Source: Pratylenchus scribneri (taxonomy: Eukaryota > Nematoda > Chromadorea > Rhabditida > Pratylenchidae). Taken from it: DNA of 64,000 bases. The position numbers were made by a program, and so were the translations under genes. The notes beneath the pieces were generated by a model. That model did no database searches and was not told the origin of the DNA. It was given only the letters and a program-made list of their open reading frames with translations. This document shows, piece after piece, positions 53,088 to 60,558 of this stretch; position 1 is the first letter of the stretch, and each line of letters starts with the position of its first letter. The stretch lies in contig JAQSEB010000125.1 of the NCBI GenBank assembly GCA_030063045.1, positions 1-64,000 on the forward strand. The letters are read 5' to 3'.

Positions 53088-53330
53088 CGGGGAAATTAAA
53101 TGGTGGCTATATCAATTCCTCAATAGTGCAAATGTGAGCGTTTCGGTTTATAAAAAATCAGAAAAAAAATGGTAACACTAAATTTTGACTAAACCATGAC
53201 AAAATATAAACCATTCGATTCGTCTCGATGAGATCTACAAAATGGTATAAGGTTTGTAGGGTCTAAAATCGGTTCTGATCTATTATAAGCCGAAATCGCC
53301 CACATTTGCACTATTGAGGAATTGACCCCG
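53088..53330. mobile_element. MITE-like fold-back element, copy 1
   Basis: Inverted arms of about 40 bp: TCAATTCCTCAATAGTGCAA from 53112 and TTGCACTATTGAGGAATTGA ending 53325, continuing inward to the TTTCGG region. The loop holds CCATTCGATTCGTCTCGATG and AAAATGGTATAAGG. The right edge reads GGAATTGACCCCG, as in the next copy. On the left, CGGGG (53088-53092) is separated from TCAATTCC by about 20 extra bases. Non-coding. Confidence 0.7.
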
Positions 53331-53659
53331 TACAAATTAAATTTAAATAAAATAAAATTGAATTGAAATTAACTACATGGCAAAAAAGCATCAATTCCAA
53401 TGCTTCATAATTTGAATTTTTATTGAAATAAATATAAACAAAATTAGGACAATAAGCATAAATGGCTTTATAATTTATTTTCTTTGGATTTATTCAATTT
53501 GCCTTTTGCTCTGCGGTTGGCCTTATGCCGTCTGCTGATTTTACTCTCTTAAAATGAATGGTTGCTCACTCCTATACGGATGATCTCAGTCTGATCGAAT
53601 GTGTAAACGAAAACGCTTGATCATTAGCAGGGAGGGAGATAGAGACATTCGGTGCTGTC

Positions 53660-54038
53660 GTTTCCACAATTGTGCAAATATGGGCGATTCCATAAATTCT
53701 GCAAATATAAGTTTTTGACTTCTAATAAATCAGAAATAGGTTTTAGACTATAGAAACCTTATATTTTATAGATCTCATCGAGCCGCATTGAATGGTATAA
53801 AAAAATATATGGTTAAAGAGTTTTAAACCAAAAACATAAAAAAATAGTTTAAACGGTTTAACAGTTTATCTTTTGGAAAATTTTATATACCATTCGATGC
53901 GTCTCAATGAGATCTACAAAATGGTATAAGGTTAAGTCTAAAACCTATTTCTGATTTATTAGAAGTCAAAAACTTTTATTTGCAGTTGTGGAATCGCCCA
54001 TATTTGCACAGTTCTTTGTCTTTTGTGGAATTGACCCC
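53660..54038. mobile_element. MITE-like fold-back element, copy 2
   Basis: Long inverted arms: GTGCAAATATGGGCGATTCC (53681-53700) pairs with GGAATCGCCCATATTTGCAC (53989-54008). An inner arm with TTTTTGACTTCTAATAAATC pairs with its complement near 53950-53975. Both loop sides contain ACCATTCGATGCGTCTC-like sequence. It ends GGAATTGACCCCG like the copy at 53088. It is larger and better conserved than copy 1. Confidence 0.7.
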
Positions 54039-54529
54039 GGACGGAGACATTCAAAATGAAAAATATATATTATTTATTATATTATTATAATAAATTATTT
54101 TATAATAAATGATGTTTAAACTTTAAATTGAGTTTTATGCTGTAATTTTAGACTAAAAATGGCCGCGCAGCGAAAAATTATACGATTTTTCCATGATTTT
54201 ATGAAAAAAGTACAGCAAAGTCAAAAAAAAGTACAAATCTTTTAAGACTGTACATTTTTATTTTCAAAGATTTGACCCTTCAAAAAAAGTACAAATCTTT
54301 TAAAAAAGTACATCTGAGAACCCTGAATTTTTTACATTTTTAATTAAAACATATTATAAAATTTTAATAATTTTATCTCCATATAGAAGATATAATTTTC
54401 AATTTTAACATTATGAAAGATTCATTCGAAAAACGTCAATTTTGCTATCAAATTCCTTTGTTTTTTCGTTTCTAATTATTTGCCCAATGGCATTTGAATA
54501 TGCAAAAATAGCGTCGCTGAATCCCAAAT
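54039..54529. other. Intergenic DNA with small direct repeats
   Basis: AT-rich. AAAAAAGTACAAATCTTTT occurs twice (about 54224 and 54285), with nearby complementary TACATTTTTATTTTC pieces. No exon or domain recognised. Confidence 0.4.
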
Positions 54530-54613
54530 TTATTTCCTTCATTAGAAGAAGCGTACATAGCTATTTTGGCATTTTCTTCTCTATTTGGATTAGATAGAGA
54601 GTTTTTGTGCATA
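54530..54613 (+). pseudogene. Fragment of UGT upstream region, cut by element 2
   Basis: TTCATTAGAAGAAGCGTACA and TTGGCATTTTCTTCTCTATT match the UGT upstream region at 43965-44030 and especially 58512-58530. The match stops where element 2 begins, and the rest of the UGT copy is not found beyond the element. Confidence 0.6.
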
Positions 54614-54787
54614 TGTTGCGGTTAATATTGGAAATTGGTTAATTCCGGAATTAACCGGTTAATTTTGGAAATTCTCAAATTAACCAGCCAATCTGGTTAA
54701 TTCCGGAACTAACCGGTTAATTTGGGAAATTCTAGAATTAACCAGCCAATTCTGGTTAATTCTGGAATTAACCGGTTAATTTTGGAA

Positions 54788-55200
54788 AAATGAAATAAAA
54801 TCAGAACTGGCCGAAATAAAATCAGAACTGGCCGAAATAAAATGAGAACTGGCCGAAATAAAATCAGAACTGACCGAAATAAAATCCGAACAGTGGGAAA
54901 TAAAATCAGAACAGTGGGAAATCAAATCAGAACAGTGGGAAATAAAATCAGAACAGTGGGAAATCAAATCAGAACAGTGGGAAATAAAATCAGAACAGTG
55001 GGAAATCAAATCAGAACAGTGGGTAATAAAATCAGAATAGCCGGAAATAAATTCAGAACTGCTGGAAATAAAATCAGAACAGTCGGAAAAAATATCAGTA
55101 CGGTCAGAATAAATATCCGAACGGTCAGAATAAATATCCGAACGGTCAGAATAAATATCCGAACGGTCAGAAAAAAATATTAGAACGATCAGAATAAATA
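54788..55200 (+). repeat. 21-bp subterminal array, left arm of element 2
   Basis: About 19 copies of GAAATAAAATCAGAACTGGC and variants with CAGTGGG, GGTCAGAATAAATATCCGAAC and similar. The period of 21 is a multiple of three, so both strands show 77-113 codon open frames with seven-residue periodicity. I reject these as genes. Confidence 0.9.
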
Positions 55201-55537
55201 TAAGAACAAGCTTATAGCGTATATAGAGTAAGGATTTATGGCCAAAAAATTTCTAAATAATAATTATTTTTTTTATTTTTTATTTTATTATTAATTTAAC
55301 TTTAATTTTTGTAATTTAATCTTAAATATTAATTATAGAATAAGAAATCAAAATAATAACATTTAAAAGGAATAATATAAATTAAAAAATCTTTAGTTAA
55401 ATTGAATAAATAATTTTTTTTATAGATTGTTGTTTACATTTAATTAAATATTTTAAATTAATAATAATATTAAAGGTAATTTTTATTTAGAAAATTTTTG
55501 GTCGTAAATCGATACTCTAAATCCGCTATAAAATTGT

Positions 55538-55867
55538 TCTGATATTTATTCTGACCGTAATGAAATTTTTCTGACCGTTCGGATATTTATTCTGACCATT
55601 CTGATATTTTTTCTGACCATTCTGATATTTATTCTGACGGTTCTGATATTTTTTCTGACAATTCTGATTTCATTTCGGCCAGTTCTGATTTTATTTCGGT
55701 CAGTTCTGATTTTATTTCGGCCAGTTCTGATTTTATTTCGGCCAGTTCTGATTTTATTTCGGCCAGTTCTGATTTTATTTCGGTCAGTTCTGATTTTATT
55801 TCGGCCAGTTCTGATTTTATTTCGGCCAGTTCTGATTTTATTTCGGCCAGTTCTGATTTTATTTCAT
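55538..55867 (-). repeat. 21-bp subterminal array, right arm of element 2
   Basis: The complementary array (TCTGATTTTATTTCGGCCAG units, about 15 copies), more homogeneous than the left one. In the left arm several units have changed GGCC to GTGGG, whereas the right arm keeps GGCC almost throughout, so the arrays evolve separately within the arms. Confidence 0.88.
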
Positions 55868-56047
55868 TTTTCCAAAATTAACCGGTTAATTCCAGAATTA
55901 ACCAGAATTGGCTGGTTAATTCTAGAATTTCCCAAATTAACCGGTTAATTCCGGAATTAACCAGATTGGCTGGTTAATTTGAGAATTTCCAAAATTAACC
56001 GGTTAATTCCGGAATTAACCAATTTCCAATATTAACCGCAACACATA

Positions 56048-56395
56048 TATTTGTAGCGTTTCCTTGTATAAAATTCGAGTGATGTTTGTGGCCACGCGAA
56101 GTATCTAATTAAATCGATGGCATTGAAAAAAACAAATCAAAAATAAAAGTGGCAAATAATAATAATTAATGAGTGTTGTGTTCACAATTTCTGGAATTCC
56201 GGAAAGATTTTAATTAAGTTTTCCGGAAAGATAAATTTTTTTCATTATAATTTTTTATATAATTGCAATTATTTATAAAAATTTAATTCATTTTTAAATA
56301 TAAAAAAATAATGTACTAAAAAATAGATATTATATTTAAATAAAATGGCATTAATATAAATATAGAAAAAAATATAATCAATTTTCTTTCCAAAT
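56048..56395. other. Intergenic DNA downstream of NHR copy 2
   Basis: AT-rich 3' flank of the truncated NHR (minus strand). It contains a small TTCCGGAAAGAT duplication near 56198-56230. No gene seen. Confidence 0.4.
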
Positions 56396-57783
56396 TTACA
56401 TCATCAATGGACGCAATATTTTTGGCATCATAGTCGAAAAACTTCCCTGTTCACTTATGGTATCAATGTAATTAATTAATTCCTTATGTTTTTGAATCGA
56501 ATAAATTGTGCTCCAAAGCAGCTGAAGGCATTCCGAATATCGTAGTGCGCCCTTTTGATCGCCAAATTTCATTTGTTGGAATCGAAGTAATATTTTTGCA
56601 CATTTTTCTTTCTCCTCATTCATTATTTCTTGGCCATATTTAGAAAGGGATGGGATTGCTTAAAAATATCTAATTTTATTGAAAATTTAATTATTTTACC
56701 TGAATTTGTGAACAATAATGTCAAAATTAATACAAATTCTTCTCGGATGGGAGCAATTTGCAAAAATTTTTTCATTGACAAACAAAATATATCTTCTGCC
56801 AAAATTTTAATTCTGAAATTATATTTTTAAATGATTAATTAAAAAAAAATCGAACACAGGTTCCTCAGGATTTGGCAGAATATGCAATTTAACAAAAGGA
56901 TAATCGATAATTTCGATTAATTGCGTCTCCGAATTTATTTTCATTGAATTAAAGCGACCAATTAAAAAGCTTGCAGCCATTGCAAAATTGCTTACAGCTA
57001 TTATCTTAATTTAAAACATTCTTAAAATAATATATTTTTACGTGTTACCACATTTGCAGACCCGACATTTGCAGATGGAACCGTATAGTGCAGATGGTGG
57101 TAAAGCTGCTGTGGAATTGTTTAAGGCATAATATTAAGCATAAAATTAGCTACAAACTGATTTCAAATGCATTGACCAATATTAAATATTCACCGAATTA
57201 TGGCTAAAAAACCGTCAAAATCGCAATTTTAATTAAATCAATGGTTTTTTGGCCATAACTCGGTGAATTTCAACATTGACCAAAACTTTTGATGTCATTT
57301 TTTAGCTTATTTTATGCTTAATAATATGTCATAAACAATACCATAGTAGCTTTTCCATTATCGGCACCAGATCCTTTCGTCTGCAAATGTCTGTTAGCCT
57401 ATTTTTATATTTCCGCTAATTTTTATAAATTTAATTACAAAATTACAATTCTTGCCTGCTGATCAAGATTTAGTCGAGAAAATGCCGGCAATATTTTTGC
57501 AATATCAATTGCAATTAGTAAATTTTTTGTTATGCAGATTGGTTCTTTATGAAAAATGCCATATTTTGCGACATTTTTTTCATATTTTTCTCTGTCAAAA
57601 AATTTGATCGGTTGTTTCTGAAAAAAAAATTATTGATAAATCATTTGTTTTTGTTGATTTACCTTAAACAATTCAGCATGAGCCAACAAATTATCTTTGC
57701 TTTGAATTAATTCTTCAAATGAGTCGAAACGGTCAATAAAACTGTTTGGAAATCCAAAAACATTCAAGAAAATAAAATTGGCT
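56396..57783 (-). pseudogene. Second NHR copy, 5'-truncated (ligand-binding domain only)
   Basis: Exons equivalent to the last five of the NHR at 50430-52416: 57663-57783 (broken), 57456-57617, 56856-57004, 56700-56812, 56396-56658. Lengths match (162, 149 against 152, 113, 263), frames are open and splice phases are kept, including a GC donor after LNLDQQ. The protein part runs from LAHAELFK through KQPIKFFDREKY to YSECLQLLWSTI. Homology stops abruptly inside the exon near 57783, and the DNA-binding domain, hinge and start are missing. Intact frames suggest recent truncation or use as a chimeric exon set; no upstream coding partner in the right frame is apparent. Confidence 0.8.
57042..57400. 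mobile_element. Fold-back element within an intron of NHR copy 2
   Basis: Arms of about 160 bp: CCACATTTGCAGA and TGCAGATGG on the left against CGTCTGCAAATGT on the right; AGGCATAATATTAAGCATAA against TTATGCTTAATAATATG; CACCGAATTATGGCTAAAAA against TTTTTGGCCATAACTCGGTG. The loop is about 20 bp. It lies between the ligand-domain exons at 56856-57004 and 57456-57617 and is absent from the corresponding intron of the first NHR, so it inserted after the duplication. Confidence 0.75.
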
Positions 57784-58183
57784 TTCCAATCATTCCCTGT
57801 GAATTTGATTGTGTCAAACCTTTACCAAATCCGCCATTGTGTACATTTTCTGCTTGGCTTGACCCGTGTCGATTTTCAATTTTCTCAGTCAATTGCCTCA
57901 ATTTCTCATTATTGTCCCTTTCCATCTTCTCCATTTTTTCCTCATGTTCACGAAAAAGTCGATTTTGATTCTGTTCCAAACTGCTTTTTATGTTCTCGAA
58001 CATATCACCGATTTGTCTCAATATTTCATTGTTGATTGGGGTTTTCCCCTCATTGGAGTTTGCAGCAATTTCGGTGGCTGTGCCAGTGTTTAACCCATCT
58101 CCATTTTCATCATTATTTTGATTGAAGAGTGGGTTTTCATTGCTGGTGCTACCTTTTCTCTGCTGATCCCGGGTAATAACCAT
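57764..58183 (-). CDS. Coiled-coil ORF (139 aa), possible retroelement Gag N-terminus
   Basis: The ATG at 58183 opens MVITRDQQRKGS, followed by a polar Asn/Glu-rich region (about 13-50) and a coiled coil (about 53-112: LRQIGDMFENIKSSLEQNQ then EEKMEKMERDNNEKLRQL). A Gly/Ser/Gln tail ends at a stop just inside the NHR-derived sequence, in a different frame from the NHR. An MVxTRxQ start plus a coiled coil resembles the beginning of Gag in some LTR retrotransposons, but no capsid, zinc knuckle, protease or polymerase follows and no LTR was identified. The last few residues come from NHR DNA, so the native C-terminus is lost. It could also be a fragment of a host coiled-coil gene. Confidence 0.5.
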   Translation of the reverse strand: MVITRDQQRKGSTSNENPLFNQNNDENGDGLNTGTATEIAANSNEGKTPINNEILRQIGDMFENIKSSLEQNQNRLFREHEEKMEKMERDNNEKLRQLTEKIENRHGSSQAENVHNGGFGKGLTQSNSQGMIGKPILFS

Positions 58184-58496
58184 TTTACAATCACAATTTT
58201 ATTGTTGACTAAATCAAGTTTATTGTTGCTTGACAATTTGCAGAGGACGATGATCGCAATCCACCAATTTAGTGAAAAGTAATGAGGTGCTACCAAGTGA
58301 TAAATAGCAAATTCCAATTTAATTAGGAAAATATTTATTCACTCAATAAATTAATTGAATTACAATTATTTTATGGATAAGTGATGGAATTAATAGGAAA
58401 ATTGTCGCTGGGCGGAGAATGGGGAAATTATCGATTAAATATAATGCCAATATAAAATATTTAAATAATATATCAATGTCTCTTTTGGTCATTATC
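58184..58496. other. Upstream region of the coiled-coil ORF
   Basis: AT-rich sequence with no recognised exon. If the ORF is Gag-like, a 5' LTR or leader should lie here, but I could not identify LTR ends or a convincing primer-binding site. Confidence 0.35.
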
Positions 58497-59186
58497 ACAT
58501 CGCCTTGTTGGCATTTTCTTCTCTATTTAAACTAGAGAAACGGTTTTTGAGCCCAAATTCAATGTATTGCTTGCGAGATTTCGGGTGGGGATGATTGCAG
58601 CATCGCGCTCAATTGATTCCAATCGATGCACTGCTTTTCCCCTAATATTGGGCATATTCTCTGATTTTTACTGTGGGCATCATTTTTTGATTTCTCCTCA
58701 GCAGCAGGGAATTTCGCGAGCCATTCTCCTCTTCTTTAATAAAAACTAATATACAATTTATATATTTGTTGCCCGTGTAACCGATATCTCTTCCTATAAC
58801 TAACCTAGACACAACTTGGCCAATTGGACCATGTTATTTGGCACAAAATCAATTCCATCTAAATTCATTAATTTAACCGAAATTTTTTACATCAAAATTA
58901 AGCCAATTTTGCAACATAATTTGCTAACAAAATTTAAGAAAACGAAAAATTTTAATGCAAAATTCTCTCTTGACCCATTCTTTTTTATAACTGAAAAATA
59001 CAGCTAAAAATGCGATTATTTTTATTTTATTATCTTTGCTATTTGTTATTATTGCAATATGAAAATTTTGTTAATGGAATGATCAAAAGTGCGTCATCAT
59101 TGACAAGTTCTAATTACGAAAACACCAATGAGGAAAAAGGAAAAGCAAAAATAAAGGAGAATATTTCTACCCAAAATTACCCCTAG
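58497..59186 (+). pseudogene. UGT upstream region plus truncated exon 1
   Basis: 58497-59009 matches the UGT upstream region. An ATG at 59010 opens a 58-codon frame (stop 59184-59186) homologous to exon 1 of the intact UGT: hydrophobic signal peptide, QYENFVNGM, then the hydrophilic insert with NTNEEKGKAKIKE. Homology ends before the KKILFVARN start of the UGT fold, and no later exons follow. The ...GCAG acceptor in front of the intact gene corresponds to ...ACTG here, so trans-splicing would also be lost. It is probably a dead duplicate; a short secreted peptide cannot be fully excluded. Confidence 0.75.
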
Positions 59187-59333
59187 GATGTGATTTTCAA
59201 CATTTTCTGGTAGGGGGGGCTCATAACTGAAAAGTACCTTCTTTTTTTACTCTCATACATTAAATAGAAATAGAATATAATAAAGGAAAATGTTATATTT
59301 TGTTTTCCATTTCTTCAATTGATATTTGATATA

Positions 59334-59894
59334 TCAATTTTCACTTCCGTGATTATGTTGAGCCCAAACATCAATCAAACCATCCTTGACATTGACATGG
59401 GCACGGCCAGTACATCTTTCATTATGAAACATGCTGCATAAAAATTAATTACTTTACAATTGAAAATATAATTCTTATTTCGTTTCAAATTTATTATCGA
59501 ATAGTTATAAAATTTAAAAAATATAAATTGGAAAAAATCAACTAAAAATATGTTTTGATTTAGAATTCGTCCAAAAATTTTTGTCACTTTTTTCTTGATT
59601 CGAATCTTTATAATATTTTGAGTTTAATTTTAAATTGAAGTTTAAAAAAAAACGATTATTATCTCTAAAATAGCAAAAAAAAGACGAAACATTTTTATCT
59701 TACTCGACATTGACACTGTAACGGCATCTGTAATGTTGTATTTCATTATTCATAATCGCATCCCAATAATTATAATATGTGAAGCCATCATGTGTGATTG
59801 GCAAGCGCTGTTTTATGTTTTCTTTGTTTTCGGCTGAAAGTTCGCCCCATCCATTTGGACGCACATATTCTTTTACGGGCAAAAGGCCGCGCAT
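59334..59894 (-). CDS. Small FLYWCH zinc-finger protein (two exons, 96 aa)
   Basis: Exons 59704-59894 and 59334-59433 (minus), 291 nt, phases consistent with a GTAAGA donor and a TATGCAG acceptor. The FLYWCH domain is split by the intron: HDGFTYYNYWDAI...HYRC in exon 1, then MFHNERCTGRAHVNVKDG and AQHNHG in exon 2. This gives the expected C...C...HxH zinc ligands. FLYWCH domains bind DNA or proteins and occur in nematode transcription regulators. The chosen ATG at 59894 precedes a short basic stretch; an upstream exon is possible. The intron position inside the domain differs from the neighbouring gene, where whole domains sit on single exons. Confidence 0.7.
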
Positions 59895-60149
59895 TTGAGG
59901 TCAAAAAAGGGAATAGTTTAGTTATATTCACAACGACGCTTTTTCATTTATTTTGTTTTTTAAAAACTGTAAATATTCCAAAAAGCATTTAAAAATTTTA
60001 AAAAAGTGGATTATAAATTAAATAAACTATAATTCATTTTTATGTAAAAGAATGTGTCCGAAATCTTATATAACTATTAAAAGCTTTGGACCTAAATTTG
60101 CTAAATTTTAATTTTTAAAATTGATATAGTTAATTTACAAAACGTGGGA
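59895..60149. other. Intergenic DNA
   Basis: AT-rich stretch between the two FLYWCH genes. No splice-consistent exon links the 60559-60761 exon to the small gene at 59704-59894, so I keep them separate. Confidence 0.4.
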
Positions 60150-60530
60150 CTTTTTTCTTCCTCTAATTTGGCTGAATTTAGTCTCTAATTTTGCGAAAAA
60201 TGGTTTTTTGGCCATAACTTGGCCATATTTTTGTCTGTCAAAAAGTATAATATACCATTCGAGAGCTCACAAAAAATCTATTAAATGAAGTTTAGTATAT
60301 TTAAATTGGCTCATTGGCCACAGAGTTATTGCCAAAAAACACATTATCACAAAAATGGCCATAACTCAACTATTTGGCCAAGCCCCTAACCCCTACATAT
60401 CCCAAGCCCCTAGCCCCTAATCCCATGCCGCCCCTAACCTAACCCTAGCCCCTAAAAAGTTTTCCAAAGAAAAACAAAAATAGTCAAATTAGAGGCTAAA
60501 TTCAGCCCAATTAGAGGAATTAAGCTTTTC
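60150..60530. mobile_element. Fold-back element with telomere-like C-rich core
   Basis: Outer arms: CTCTAATTTGGCTGAATTTA with GTCTCTAATTTT near 60171 pairs with AAATTAGAGGCTAAATTCAG near 60486 and CCAATTAGAGG. The inner part carries GGCCATAACTTGGCC and ATGGCCATAACTC. Between about 60380 and 60455 lies a C-rich stretch of CCCCTAACCCCTA and CCTAACCTAACCCTAGCCCC. No ORF. Confidence 0.65.
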
Positions 60531-60558
60531 CTATTTACTGCAAAATAAAGCATTATTT

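Larger units (their letters stand above)
54614..56043. mobile_element. Fold-back DNA transposon (element 2), same family as element 1
   Basis: Starts TGTTGCGGTTAATATTGG and ends with its exact complement; CATA target duplication at 54610-54613 and 56044-56047. The outer ~180 bp of the two arms are almost identical (a C/T difference in GGAACTAACC is one of few), so the insertion looks recent. Inside lie 21-bp repeat arrays in opposite orientation, then complementary TATAGCG/GGATTTATGGCC segments, and an AT-rich loop (about 55260-55485). Practically the whole 1430 bp folds on itself. It encodes no credible protein. Confidence 0.88.

Noticed and set aside
54776..55183. Two opposite-strand ORFs with seven-residue repeats
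   Set aside because: They are produced by a 21-bp minisatellite in the arm of a fold-back element. No independent coding sign.
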